Below are positions 10,094 through 18,655 of a DNA stretch of 64,000 nt, in pieces; within the stretch, counting starts at the first letter, position 1; every line of letters starts with the position of its first letter. Made by a program: the position numbers and the translations under genes. Source of the stretch: Dyadobacter koreensis (GTDB taxonomy: Bacteria; Bacteroidota; Bacteroidia; Cytophagales; Spirosomataceae); contig NZ_FNXY01000001.1 of NCBI RefSeq assembly GCF_900108855.1, positions 620,001 to 684,000 of the forward strand, read 5' to 3'. The notes beneath the pieces are model-generated. The model saw only the letters and a program-made list of their open reading frames with translations, was not told where the DNA came from and searched no databases.

Positions 10094-10101
10094 CAAATAT
10101 A
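10094..10101 (-). promoter_or_regulatory. Bacteroidota -7 promoter element for the TonB receptor operon
   Basis: On the minus strand this reads TATATTTG, an exact TAnnTTTG match. Transcription would begin near 10087. The -33 box is weak (T-rich, no clear TTTG). Confidence 0.6.
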
Positions 10102-10842
10102 GATGGGTAAATGGAGTAAAAATGACGTTTCAGAGAATTCCGATGACGTAATCGGGAGTTTTTTAGGTTAAGAGAAGAGTCTGTTTGTAAAAAACAGGAA
10201 TGAATCAACAGAAATATTCTTTTGATCCGGCGGATTTAAAAAATCTTTACAATTACACTTGCCAAGACCGTTTTGTGCGAACAGCCAGCCACAGCATGGA
10301 AGGGCTGAAAAAAGCTAATTTTTCTTTAAATCTCCATCCCGTTTAAAGTTAGGCGGCCCGCCTTGCTGGTAAGGACAAAAAAGCTGACTAATCAGTCATT
10401 GGTTTGCTCTTGTAAAACACGTCTTAGGCGGTCTTGCCTCAGGTTTTGCGATGTTGGCAATCCATCCAACACATAATGCTTCGTCGACCGTGTCGCTTCT
10501 CTATGTTTTAGCAGCTTTGGAAGTATTTTTATAGAATGACAATCGTACGGACTTTGCTACTAAAAGAAATGGCCTTACCACGCACGTCAATGTGCGCTGC
10601 TTGCAGCAGAAAAGGTCCTTTTGGCTGTTCTGTCGTTTCTTTATTTTTTTTAAATACCTTTTCCTTAATTCAGATTCTTTGCAGCCCGGCTCACCCAACT
10701 CGTAATTTGAATTTTAGAAGGACTACTTTGAATATAGGTATATATTTTTTGATCCTAAAGTCAATCTTTGTAGGTTGGCATACAATATGGGCAAGTCCAT
10801 TGCCTTTCGCGTAATATTTTGAAACCTTTTAACTCAAATTCA
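10102..10842. other. Long spacer between divergent genes
   Basis: About 740 bases between the receptor promoter and the sugar dehydrogenase gene. I see no convincing gene; ORFs here lack codon structure or recognisable motifs. Confidence 0.45.
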
Positions 10843-12075
10843 ATGCATAAAAGTATTTTGGTGACTATCGCCGGAGCGGCTTTTGTTTTTGCATCCTGCC
10901 AGAAAAAATCCTCCGAAACCTCCGATGCCGTTAAGACCGACAGCATCTCGGGACCGGTCGAGACCCAGAAGGCCAATTCAGATTACAAACCTGCTTTTGA
11001 AGGTCAAACCCGGATCATAGGCGTTAAGTCGGCTACCGCCTATGAAGGCAAAGTATTAAGCAGTGAACTGAAAAGCCCATGGGGCATTACAACACTTCCC
11101 GATGGCCGTCTTATTATCACTGAAAAAGCAGGCACCATGCGAATAGCCACTACCGAAGGCATTTTGAGTGCACCGATCATGGGTATCCCTCCGGTAAATG
11201 CAGACGGGCAAGGTGGTCTGTTAGGTATTCGGGTAGATCCGGATTTTGGCATGAACCGAATGGTCTATTGGGTGTTTTCAGAGAAACGCCCCGACGGAAA
11301 TCTGACCTCGGTTGCAAAAGGAAAACTATCTTCGGACGAAAAACGAATCGAAGGAGCAACAGTCATTTACCGGGCGACTCCTGCCTATGCCGGAAATCTT
11401 CATTACGGAGGGCGCATTCTTTTTGACAAAAACGCCAATCTGATCATTAGTACCGGTGAGCGTTCTGATACTGTTACCAGACCCCAGGCCCAGCACCTGA
11501 ATTCCAGTCTTGGAAAGGTAATCCGGATCACCAAGGAGGGTAAGGCGGTCTCAGGAAACCCATTTGAAGGTAAAAGTGGCGCTAAGCCAGAGCTATATTC
11601 TTATGGACACCGAAATGTTCAGGGACTGGCCTTTCATCCGGTCACAGGCGATTTATGGGAAGTGGAATTTGGTCCAAGAGGAGGCGATGAGCTGAACCGT
11701 ATTGAAGCCGGAAAAAACTACGGCTGGCCCACAATCACTTACGGTATCGAGTACAGCGGCAAAAAAGTTGGCGATTCAATCCAGGTTAAGGAAGGCATGG
11801 AGCAACCCGTATACTACTGGGACCCTGTTGTCTCGCCAAGCGGTATTACCTTTTACAGCAGCGACAGTATCCCTGAGTGGAAAAATAATCTTTTCATAGG
11901 TGGACTAAGCAGTATGCATATTGCAAGACTTATCATCGAAAATAATAAAGTGGTTGGCGAAGAACGATTGCTTTCGGGCGAGGGCCAGCGTTTCCGTGAT
12001 ATTACCGAAGGAAAAGACGGTGCGCTTTATGCCGTGACTGACCAGGGCAGATTATACCGTGTTTACAAAAAATAA
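10843..12075 (+). CDS. PQQ-dependent sugar dehydrogenase (GSDH-like) lipoprotein
   Basis: 410 residues from the ATG at 10843; a TTG eight codons upstream is less likely because the ATG begins a good lipoprotein signal, 'MHKSILVTIAGAAFVFASC'. The mature protein is a six-bladed propeller of the glucose/sorbosone dehydrogenase family. Matching segments include 'LKSPWGITTLPDGRLIITEK', 'GLLGIRVDPDF', the 'HYGGRILFDKNANLIISTGE' loop, 'SYGHRNVQGLAFHP' and 'EFGPRGGDELNRIEAGKNYG'. Members oxidise aldoses or related substrates with PQQ and pass electrons to the respiratory chain; the exact substrate is unknown. It is monocistronic, with a terminator directly after it. Confidence 0.88.
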   Translation: MHKSILVTIAGAAFVFASCQKKSSETSDAVKTDSISGPVETQKANSDYKPAFEGQTRIIGVKSATAYEGKVLSSELKSPWGITTLPDGRLIITEKAGTMRIATTEGILSAPIMGIPPVNADGQGGLLGIRVDPDFGMNRMVYWVFSEKRPDGNLTSVAKGKLSSDEKRIEGATVIYRATPAYAGNLHYGGRILFDKNANLIISTGERSDTVTRPQAQHLNSSLGKVIRITKEGKAVSGNPFEGKSGAKPELYSYGHRNVQGLAFHPVTGDLWEVEFGPRGGDELNRIEAGKNYGWPTITYGIEYSGKKVGDSIQVKEGMEQPVYYWDPVVSPSGITFYSSDSIPEWKNNLFIGGLSSMHIARLIIENNKVVGEERLLSGEGQRFRDITEGKDGALYAVTDQGRLYRVYKK

Positions 12076-12121
12076 AATAAGATTTCAAACCTATCTTTAA
12101 CATCAGGTTTGAGCTTCGGTC

Positions 12122-12174
12122 AGAAAATTCTCAAACCCGTGCCCAGATACGTTGTTTGAGAATTTTCTTGTTTT
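12122..12174 (+). terminator. Intrinsic terminator of the sugar dehydrogenase gene
   Basis: Perfect 15-base arms (12122-12136, AGAAAATTCTCAAAC, and 12154-12168) with a 17-base loop, followed by a T-rich tail. Confidence 0.8.
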
Positions 12175-12285
12175 CAGGCCACTGCTTTTCGTATAAAAAA
12201 CCGTTTATTTTGTACAGCATTTATAAATTTCCCTTTTTGCTGTGCGATTCTATTCCCGGAGTGCTGACTCGCTTTCACGGCTCTA

Positions 12286-12303
12286 CGTCACTTTTGGTGA
12301 AAA
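12286..12303 (+). repeat. 18-bp inverted repeat, left copy
   Basis: CGTCACTTTTGGTGAAAA, matched exactly in inverse orientation at 12735-12752. The pair brackets the ABM gene. Each arm also contains the small dyad TCAC-N5-GTGA. Confidence 0.7.
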
Positions 12304-12323
12304 ATAAATCGATTCCGGTTTTA

Positions 12324-12331
12324 TATCTTTG
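12324..12331 (+). promoter_or_regulatory. -7 promoter element for the ABM gene
   Basis: TATCTTTG is an exact TAnnTTTG match, 45 bases before the ABM start codon. No -33 TTTG lies at the expected distance; the left inverted repeat occupies that area. Confidence 0.5.
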
Positions 12332-12376
12332 CATAACCCTGACGAAAAATATTGTTCGAACAATTTCATTCTGTCT

Positions 12377-12676
12377 ATGATATTAGAAGTAGCGATCCTA
12401 CATGTCAAAAAGAATCAAGAAATTGAATTTGAAAGAGACTTTGCATTAGCCGGTAAACACATCAGTTCGACAACTGGCTATATAAGGCACACGCTACAAA
12501 AATGTGTTGAACAATCTAATAAGTACTTACTACTGGTAGAATGGAATAAGCTTGAAGACCACACAATCGGTTTTAGAGAATCTGACGCCTATAAAGATTG
12601 GAAGCGTCTGTTACACCATTATTACGATCCATTTCCAGTTGTAGAACACTTTGAAATGATATTGACAAACCCGTAA
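12377..12676 (+). CDS. Antibiotic biosynthesis monooxygenase (ABM) domain protein
   Basis: 99 residues from the ATG at 12377. A single ferredoxin-like ABM domain: 'MILEVAILHVKKNQEIEFER' strand/helix, the 'SSTTGYIRHTLQKC' and 'NKYLLLVEWNKLEDH' strands, the 'ESDAYKDWKRLLHHYYDP' helix and a final strand ending 'EHFEMILTNP'. ABM proteins are small dimeric oxygenases or dehydratases acting on aromatic or reactive compounds; YgiN is one relative. The gene stands alone between the two copies of an 18-bp inverted repeat and looks more AT-rich than the flanking operons, which may mean a small mobile or invertible segment (inference). Confidence 0.8.
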   Translation: MILEVAILHVKKNQEIEFERDFALAGKHISSTTGYIRHTLQKCVEQSNKYLLLVEWNKLEDHTIGFRESDAYKDWKRLLHHYYDPFPVVEHFEMILTNP

Positions 12677-12734
12677 TAACAAATCTGTCTACAAAAAATA
12701 CTAGATATTATAGTCTGCTACAACATTTAAAATG

Positions 12735-12752
12735 TTTTCACCAAAAGTGACG
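12735..12752 (-). repeat. 18-bp inverted repeat, right copy
   Basis: Exact reverse complement of 12286-12303. Just inside it at 12722-12736 is a small AT dyad (AACATTT-A-AAATGTT). Confidence 0.7.
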
Positions 12753-12862
12753 ATCAGCCACTTTCACCGCAATCTTTATGACGATTTAACAAGCCATCGG
12801 AATCGCCTTTTCACCACCACGCTTTTTGCACCAGAATAACCAACATAGGCTATCTAACTTTG

Positions 12863-13438
12863 TCATAACTCTTTTACAAGCTTGGCTGGAACGCCTGCAA
12901 CTACTGTGTTGGCAACTACATCGCGGCTCACCACAGCACCTGCCGCTACCACTGCATTTTCGCCAATAGTCACGCCGGGCAAAATCGTTGCACCTGCCCC
13001 GATCCAGGCATTTCTGCAGATGATGACCGGCTTAGGAATCAATGCTTCTCTATCCGATGGATCTAACGGGTGGTTTTCAGATGTGATATTTACCCGTGGC
13101 CCGATCATTACGTTATCTTCAATTGTGATGCCACCAATGTCCAGAAACGAGCAGGCGTGATTGATAAACACATTTTTGCCCAAGGTAGTAAAACGCCCGA
13201 AATTAATATAAAATGGAGGAAATATGGTTGTAGATTCATCAATACGGATTCCCATGATCTCACCTAACCTTTGCCGTACATCATCAAGATGAGATGCACT
13301 TGCATTCATTTCCACACATAACTTAATGGTCCGGGCAACAACTTTTCCAAACTCGCCATAGCCCGGATCGGTTTTTCTTATTACTTCGCCGGCTTGCATG
13401 CGGGCAAAGATGTCCTTTGATTGATCTAGGGTCTCCAT
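12863..13438 (-). CDS. Sugar O-acetyltransferase (maltose/galactoside acetyltransferase family)
   Basis: 191 residues. A short helical N-terminus with the family's acceptor-site segment, followed by a left-handed beta-helix of hexapeptide repeats: 'FINHACSFLDIGGITIEDNV', 'MIGPRVNITSENHPLDPSDR', 'AWIGAGATILPGVTIGENAV' and 'VAAGAVVSRDV', ending in 'VVAGVPAKLVKEL'. The His of 'ENHPLD' is the family's catalytic position. It transfers acetyl from acetyl-CoA to a sugar or other hydroxyl compound. It starts 5 bases after the cyclophilin-like gene and is the last gene of the aldehyde oxidoreductase operon. Confidence 0.88.
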   Translation of the reverse strand: METLDQSKDIFARMQAGEVIRKTDPGYGEFGKVVARTIKLCVEMNASASHLDDVRQRLGEIMGIRIDESTTIFPPFYINFGRFTTLGKNVFINHACSFLDIGGITIEDNVMIGPRVNITSENHPLDPSDREALIPKPVIICRNAWIGAGATILPGVTIGENAVVAAGAVVSRDVVANTVVAGVPAKLVKEL

Positions 13439-13443
13439 TTTAG

Positions 13444-13932
13444 CTATTGTTCCAATGTGAAACTAACCGTTACATTTCCTGATCCCAGTGCAGCAACCAA
13501 GCCAGATACGTCATCAATTTTTCCAATGCGGGTATAGCGGTATGAGGTATTGAATGCTTCATAAAACAGTACAAGTGTATTGGCATTGTAGAGCATCAAG
13601 TCTCCGGCAGCAACCCTGCCCGCAGTGGCTGGATTACTGGGCAGGCTGGAAGAAAAATTATAGTACTTTTCATTCCCGTTAAGCTCAGCCATCGAAATGA
13701 CAAGCGGAAGCCGCGCTTTGAATGCCTTGGCTGTGGCGTTATCAGCAAGGCTGGCGGTGAACGTTTGCGAACCAACCCGGACGATGATCCGGGTTGTCGG
13801 GGTTGAATCTACTGCATCTTCCTGTTGGTCTATCCCCGTATTTTGGGCCGGGGAAGCAGCATCGGTATTGCAGGCCATCAAAGCGGTCAGCACAAACATA
13901 AGTTTTATGATCGGAATGAGCGATCTACGCAT
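13444..13932 (-). CDS. Cyclophilin-like domain lipoprotein
   Basis: 162 residues from the ATG at 13932, chosen over one seven codons upstream because it gives a compact signal 'MRRSLIPIIKLMFVLTALMAC' and avoids overlap with the cupin gene. The mature part from about residue 45 matches the bacterial cyclophilin-like fold: 'RIIVRVGSQTFTASLADNAT', 'YYNFSSSLPSNP', 'VAAGDLMLYNANTLVLFYEA' and 'YTRIGKID'. These proteins resemble cyclophilin in fold but generally lack the catalytic residues of a peptidyl-prolyl isomerase. It lies between a cupin and an acetyltransferase in the aldehyde oxidoreductase operon, with an unknown role. Confidence 0.78.
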   Translation of the reverse strand: MRRSLIPIIKLMFVLTALMACNTDAASPAQNTGIDQQEDAVDSTPTTRIIVRVGSQTFTASLADNATAKAFKARLPLVISMAELNGNEKYYNFSSSLPSNPATAGRVAAGDLMLYNANTLVLFYEAFNTSYRYTRIGKIDDVSGLVAALGSGNVTVSFTLEQ

Positions 13933-13942
13933 ATTTAACAAA

Positions 13943-14452
13943 TCAATTTTCACTGTTATACTCTGCCTGTGTCACAGGCTGCATCCAGTTGACAATACCT
14001 TTTTCTGTATTGGGTATGATGTAAAGCTGTTGCATACCACTATTTGGGCTTGCGCCATGCCAATGCAGCACATTGGGCGGACATTTAACTACATCCCCCT
14101 TTTTGAGATATTCTTTTGGTTTACCTTTTATCTGATGAAAACCCTCACCATCGGTAATGATCAGTATCTGACCGGCCGGATGCGTATGCCAGTTGCTGCG
14201 AGCGCCCGGCTCAAAGTACACGTTTCCTACAACCGAAGAATAAGTAGTGTCTGCACTCACCAAACTGTAAGTGAAAGCATTACCCGTGAAATTGGATGCC
14301 GGTCCCTTTTGACCTTTGGGGAAAATACCCTGACTTACATTTATCTGCTTTGGCGGGGACTGACCGAAGGTATCCTCAGCAGAGAGCAGCAAAGCTATCA
14401 GTACAAAAAAATGCGGGGTAACAGGTAATCGAAATTTCATTTTTCGGCTCAT
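13943..14452 (-). CDS. Exported cupin protein
   Basis: 169 residues. N-terminal signal peptide (about residues 5-30), then a single cupin barrel with the metal site H89, H91, Q95 ('RSNWHTHPAGQ') and H130/H132 ('NVLHWHGASPN'). This His-x-His-x3-Gln pattern matches small Mn-binding cupins related to bacterial hydroxynitrile lyases. It is the gene directly after the molybdopterin subunit (18-base gap), so it shares the aldehyde oxidoreductase operon and, being exported, could act on the same periplasmic substrate or product. A second cupin without a signal peptide lies at 18656-19051. Confidence 0.83.
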   Translation of the reverse strand: MSRKMKFRLPVTPHFFVLIALLLSAEDTFGQSPPKQINVSQGIFPKGQKGPASNFTGNAFTYSLVSADTTYSSVVGNVYFEPGARSNWHTHPAGQILIITDGEGFHQIKGKPKEYLKKGDVVKCPPNVLHWHGASPNSGMQQLYIIPNTEKGIVNWMQPVTQAEYNSEN

Positions 14453-14470
14453 AATACTGTTTTTGATAGA

Positions 14471-16702
14471 TTAAACCATTTTTCGCATCACTTTATCGGG
14501 TGTAATCGGCAACTCGCGGATTCGCTGCCCGGTGGCATTAAATACGGCATTGGCAACAGCTCCTGCAAACCCTATCAGCGCAATCTCGCCCATGCCTTTG
14601 GCACCCATCGGGTTGATGACCGGGTCTGGCTTGTCGATAAATATGGTTTCAATAGCAGGCACATCAGCATGCACGGCCACATGGTAGTCGGCCAGATTAT
14701 TATTAACGAACCGGCCAAAGCGGTGATCGATAACAGCTTCTTCGGTCAGGGCCATGCCAATACCCCCCGCTACACCTCCAATCATTTGACTGGCCGCAGT
14801 CTTGGGACTGATAATGCGTCCCGAGTCAGCCACGCTTACCGCTTTGATAACCCGCACAGCACCAGTTAACGGATTCACCTTCACTTTTACAAAGTGTACC
14901 GAAAAGGAATACATAGAGTATTTTTCCAGATCCGGGCTGCCTTTTGAATCGGCATCTTTTTCAATCTTGGTAAGCTGACTGGATTTCATCAACACATCAA
15001 CTGCTACTTTTTTGCCAGGCTCTTTTTCCACAGCAACCACGCCATCAGACAGCGTCAGCTCCGTGGGCTGTCTGCCTGCCAGCGCGCCGCCATCTTTCAG
15101 GGCGAGTGCAAAAAGTTCGTTCTTTACTTTGGAACACGCATCGAAAACCGCTGAACCCACAGCCGAGACAATCGCCGAACCGCCTTGTGTAGGCGCTTTG
15201 GGCAAAGATGTATCGCCATATTGCACTTTAATGCGGTTGAAAGGCACACCAAGTACATTATGAGCGATCATCGTCAATGCGGTACCTGTCCCCGGGCCGA
15301 TATCGGTTACCGCGCTTTGAATCACCAGCGATCCGTCTGAGCTGAGTATGACCCTGGCCGAGGCTTCCCACCGGAATGCATTGAACACACCTGTGCTCAT
15401 GCCATAACCCACGAACGAATTCCCTTCCCTCAGCATGCCGGGCTCACTTTTACGATTTTTCCAGCCGATTGCTTCTGCCCCACGCTCATAGGCTTCTTTC
15501 AAATGCTTGCTTGAATAAGGCCGGTCATGTTCAGGGTCGGTCTGGGTATAGTTGAGCAGGCGAAATGCAATAGGATCTAGTTTAAGTTTATGAGCCATTT
15601 CATCCATAGCAGACTCCAGGGCAAAGGCCCCTGTTGCCTCGCCGGGTCCGCGCATCCAAATGGGTACGCTCCGGTCAAGCCGCACCAGGCGGTAGCGGGT
15701 ACTGACATTAGGACAAGCATACATAAAGCGGGTCATGTTGACAGTTGCCTCTGTAAAATCCTCATAGCTGGCCGTCTCTGCGGTAGCGGCATGGTTGATC
15801 GCTACGAGCTTTCCATCTTGATCAGCCCCTATCTGAATGGTCTGGACTGTATAAGGCCGGTGACCGACCATGGTAAACATCTGACTGCGGTTCATGACTA
15901 GCTTGACGGGCCGTCCCACCTTTTTGGCAATCGCCACCACGGCTGTTTCCTGTGGCCAGGTACGCAATCCCATTCCAAATCCGCCTCCCATGAATTCGGT
16001 ATGCACCCGGATATTCTCAGGATCGACCTGGAAGGCCTGTGCCATAGCCTGTTGGGTTGCATTGACGCCCTGGGTTTTGGCGTAAATCATTAGCTGCTGT
16101 TTACCTGTCCAGTGCGCAGTAATTCCATGAAGTTCCATGGGGTTATGCACTTCAATGGGAATTTTATAGTCGGCTTCCAGCTTCACCACAGAAGATTCGT
16201 AGGCTTCGGCTTCGCCCCGTTTGTAGTCACCGCCCTTGGGCGTGACTTGCTTTTCTATATTCTTTTCCAGACTGGTCCTGGCACTTTGCTTGTTATATGT
16301 GGCTTTGATCAAAGAGGCGGCGTAGGTGGCGCGCTCAAAAGTATCTGCGACGACCATTGCAACGGGCTGCCCATCGAAAAGGATCTTTGGACTGCTCAGA
16401 ATACGGTACGTCTCTTCGGTGGCCGGCTTGGGCTTCCCACCGTCTGACTGTCCGCTCACGGGCATATCCCAGCCCGGAATCGGCGGCATGTTTAGATGTG
16501 TGAACACCCCTACTACGCCGGGAGCACTCACCGCTTTTTTTGTATCGATACCTGTAAGTATGCCTCGGGCAATTTCGCTGCCGACAATGACACAGTAAGC
16601 CAGATCCGGAAGGTCGAAATCAGCAAAGTATTTAGCCCCGCCTGTTACTTTCATCCGCCCGTCAACCCGGTCAATTGCAGGATTCTTGGTCTCTTTTTTC
16701 AT
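14471..16702 (-). CDS. paoC: Aldehyde oxidoreductase molybdenum-binding subunit (PaoC-like)
   Basis: 743 residues, the usual length for PaoC/YagR. Aldehyde oxidase/xanthine dehydrogenase domains in order: N-terminal 'a/b hammerhead' ('DGRMKVTGGAKYFADF'), then the cofactor-binding domain with 'EFMGGGFGMGL', 'MRGPGEATGAFALESAMDE' and a C-terminal 'GAKGMGEIALIG' carrying the catalytic Glu (about residue 710). It oxidises aldehydes to acids with molybdopterin (in the family, the cytosine dinucleotide form). It has no signal of its own and would be carried to the periplasm with the Tat-tagged iron-sulfur subunit. The FAD subunit stop is 3 bases upstream. The gene symbol rests on homology to the E. 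coli enzyme, not on known substrates. Confidence 0.92.
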   Translation of the reverse strand: MKKETKNPAIDRVDGRMKVTGGAKYFADFDLPDLAYCVIVGSEIARGILTGIDTKKAVSAPGVVGVFTHLNMPPIPGWDMPVSGQSDGGKPKPATEETYRILSSPKILFDGQPVAMVVADTFERATYAASLIKATYNKQSARTSLEKNIEKQVTPKGGDYKRGEAEAYESSVVKLEADYKIPIEVHNPMELHGITAHWTGKQQLMIYAKTQGVNATQQAMAQAFQVDPENIRVHTEFMGGGFGMGLRTWPQETAVVAIAKKVGRPVKLVMNRSQMFTMVGHRPYTVQTIQIGADQDGKLVAINHAATAETASYEDFTEATVNMTRFMYACPNVSTRYRLVRLDRSVPIWMRGPGEATGAFALESAMDEMAHKLKLDPIAFRLLNYTQTDPEHDRPYSSKHLKEAYERGAEAIGWKNRKSEPGMLREGNSFVGYGMSTGVFNAFRWEASARVILSSDGSLVIQSAVTDIGPGTGTALTMIAHNVLGVPFNRIKVQYGDTSLPKAPTQGGSAIVSAVGSAVFDACSKVKNELFALALKDGGALAGRQPTELTLSDGVVAVEKEPGKKVAVDVLMKSSQLTKIEKDADSKGSPDLEKYSMYSFSVHFVKVKVNPLTGAVRVIKAVSVADSGRIISPKTAASQMIGGVAGGIGMALTEEAVIDHRFGRFVNNNLADYHVAVHADVPAIETIFIDKPDPVINPMGAKGMGEIALIGFAGAVANAVFNATGQRIRELPITPDKVMRKMV

Positions 16703-16705
16703 GGT

Positions 16706-17725
16706 TCAGGCGTTTTCTGTGGCTATTTGAAGTGCTTCAACAATTGAGTTGGGGGCTAGCGTAAGCTTAAAATCATTTTCTCCATAGCCTTTTGCGCTGG
16801 CCATGGCCAGCGTAGCGGCTTGTTTGAAATTAAATTCGCTGGCCTCTTTGCCTTTTAAAAATTGTTCAGCTTCACTGAGTCGCCATGGTTTGTGCGCCAC
16901 GCCACCCATAGCCAGCCTCGCCTGTTGAATTATTTTCCCTTTCATCTCAAGGCCTACACCAACCGAGACAAGCGCGAAGGCATACGATGCCCGGTCACGT
17001 ACTTTAAGGTAATAGGAGTGCTCAGCGAATGCATTTGTAGGCAGATCAACAGACGTGATTAGTTCTGCCGGTGCTAGCGTATTATCTTTTTGAGGAATAT
17101 CACCCGGTAGCCTGTGAAACTCAGTAAAAGAAATGCTTCTGTCCCCTTTTGGGCCCGTGATGTTTACAGTGGCATCAAGGGCTGCCAGCGCAATGCACAT
17201 ATCGCTGGGATGTACTGCTATACACTTGGCAGACGCGCCAAAAATAGCATGCATCCGGTTGCTTCCGCCAATAGCCCCACAGCCGCCAGGGCCGTTGGGC
17301 TGGCCTTTATCAGGCCCGGATTGAACCGGCCCCCGCTTGTTGCATGGCATGGAGTTATCATAAAAATAAGAGCAGCGGGTGCGCTGCATCATATTTCCGC
17401 CTACGGTCGCCATATTACGAAGTTGCGCGGACGCACCTGCGTTAAGGGCCATCGAGAGTAGCGGGAAATGCTTTTTAATCAGTTCATGGTCGGCCACCGC
17501 AGAATTCTTCGCCATTGCTCCAATGCGTATACCGCTACTGGTTTTCTCGATTGCTGCCAACGGCAACTTGGTTATATCAACCAGTTGTTCAGGAATGATT
17601 ACCTCACGCTTGATCAAATCGATCAGGTTTGTGCCACCTGCCAAAAAATAAGTACCGGCAGTCTTGCTGATAGTCGAAACAGCAGCCTGGGGGGTGGTTA
17701 CACGCGTAAATTGGAATGGATTCAT
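16706..17725 (-). CDS. paoB: Aldehyde oxidoreductase FAD-binding subunit (PaoB-like)
   Basis: 339 residues. FAD-binding fold of the molybdopterin dehydrogenase family with 'YFLAGGTNLIDLIK' (pyrophosphate loop) and 'LRNMATVGGNMMQRTRCSYF'. The following Cys-rich insertion ('RCSYFYDNSMPCNKR', then 'GGCGAIGG') is the signature of the PaoB group, which holds an extra [4Fe-4S] cluster not found in typical xanthine dehydrogenases. It passes electrons from the 2Fe-2S subunit to FAD. Its ATG overlaps the TGA of paoA by 4 bases (ATGA), indicating translational coupling. Confidence 0.92.
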   Translation of the reverse strand: MNPFQFTRVTTPQAAVSTISKTAGTYFLAGGTNLIDLIKREVIIPEQLVDITKLPLAAIEKTSSGIRIGAMAKNSAVADHELIKKHFPLLSMALNAGASAQLRNMATVGGNMMQRTRCSYFYDNSMPCNKRGPVQSGPDKGQPNGPGGCGAIGGSNRMHAIFGASAKCIAVHPSDMCIALAALDATVNITGPKGDRSISFTEFHRLPGDIPQKDNTLAPAELITSVDLPTNAFAEHSYYLKVRDRASYAFALVSVGVGLEMKGKIIQQARLAMGGVAHKPWRLSEAEQFLKGKEASEFNFKQAATLAMASAKGYGENDFKLTLAPNSIVEALQIATENA

Positions 17726-18363
17726 AGTTGGCCTCCTTTATTTTTAACTTCCATCACTGCTTCAACAATGTTTGCATATGCGCCGCAACGGCAGATGTTG
17801 CCGCTCATGTATTCACGCACCTGTTCGGGCGTATCCGCGTGGCCTTCACCGATACACGCAACCGCGGACATAATCTGCCCGGGAGTGCAATACCCGCACT
17901 GAAAACCATCGTGTTTGATGAAAGCCTCCTGCATGGGATGGAGTTTGTCGCCACTGGCCAGCCCTTCAATGGTAGTCACCTTCGCCCCTTCGGTCATCAG
18001 CGCCAGTGTTAAACAGGAATTAATTCGCTGTCCATCAAGATGCACGGTACATGCCCCGCATTGCCCGTGGTCACATCCTTTTTTAGTACCTGTCAAATGA
18101 AGTTGTTCACGTAGCAGGTCCAGTAACGTTACCCGTGGCTCGACGGAAAGTTGTTTGGCTACGCCGTTGATTTGCACACGAAGCGGCTGCTGCTCGAAGG
18201 CGGTGGCCAGCTTTTGGTCAAGACCTTGATCGACCGCTGCAATTGCAACCGGGGGCGTAAGTGCAATGGCGGCCAGTACGCCCGATTGCTTCAGGAAATC
18301 CCGCCGCGAAGCATTGGGTCTTTCTGGCTCATTGGTGAGATTCTCTTGTTCCATAATGGACAT
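17722..18363 (-). CDS. paoA: Aldehyde oxidoreductase 2Fe-2S subunit with Tat signal (PaoA-like)
   Basis: 213 residues. A twin-arginine signal ('SRRDFLKQSGVLAAIALTPP') sends the complex to the periplasm. After it come a plant-type ferredoxin domain with 'GCDHGQCGACTVHLDG' and a C-terminal helical 2Fe-2S domain with 'FQCGYCTPGQIMSA' and 'GNICRCGAYANIVEAV'; all eight cluster Cys are visible. First gene of the paoABC-cupin-cyclophilin-acetyltransferase operon. A TAGATTTG -7 element on the minus strand at 18435-18442 fits a start of transcription about 65 bases before the ATG. Confidence 0.93.
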   Translation of the reverse strand: MSIMEQENLTNEPERPNASRRDFLKQSGVLAAIALTPPVAIAAVDQGLDQKLATAFEQQPLRVQINGVAKQLSVEPRVTLLDLLREQLHLTGTKKGCDHGQCGACTVHLDGQRINSCLTLALMTEGAKVTTIEGLASGDKLHPMQEAFIKHDGFQCGYCTPGQIMSAVACIGEGHADTPEQVREYMSGNICRCGAYANIVEAVMEVKNKGGQL

Positions 18364-18434
18364 TTTAAGGTGAGAAGTAACAGTTCTTATGAAAAGCTAA
18401 CTCATATAAGATCTGTGCCACATAAGCTTGTCAT

Positions 18435-18442
18435 CAAATCTA
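18435..18442 (-). promoter_or_regulatory. -7 promoter element for the aldehyde oxidoreductase operon
   Basis: Minus strand TAGATTTG (TAnnTTTG), 72 bases before the paoA start codon. No clear -33 TTTG at the expected spacing. Confidence 0.45.
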
Positions 18443-18655
18443 TTAACAACAGTTTATTTAGCTGTAAATCAAGTCTTTTAAATCCGTTCATTCAATCCGG
18501 ATACAACTGAGCTAAGCAGGATGATTGCATGGAAAGTAAATCAAAGGAAGCACACGGTGCGCCTTATCGGTTTTTTCTGGCACACTGTGCCTGATGCTAC
18601 TTAATAATGCAGCTTTGAGCTTTTTTGATCACCACCTATTAATAAGCTAATGGTA

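Noticed and set aside
10501..10814. ORFs on both strands before the sugar dehydrogenase gene
   Set aside because: Overlapping ORFs with no family features; the region is probably regulatory or spacer.
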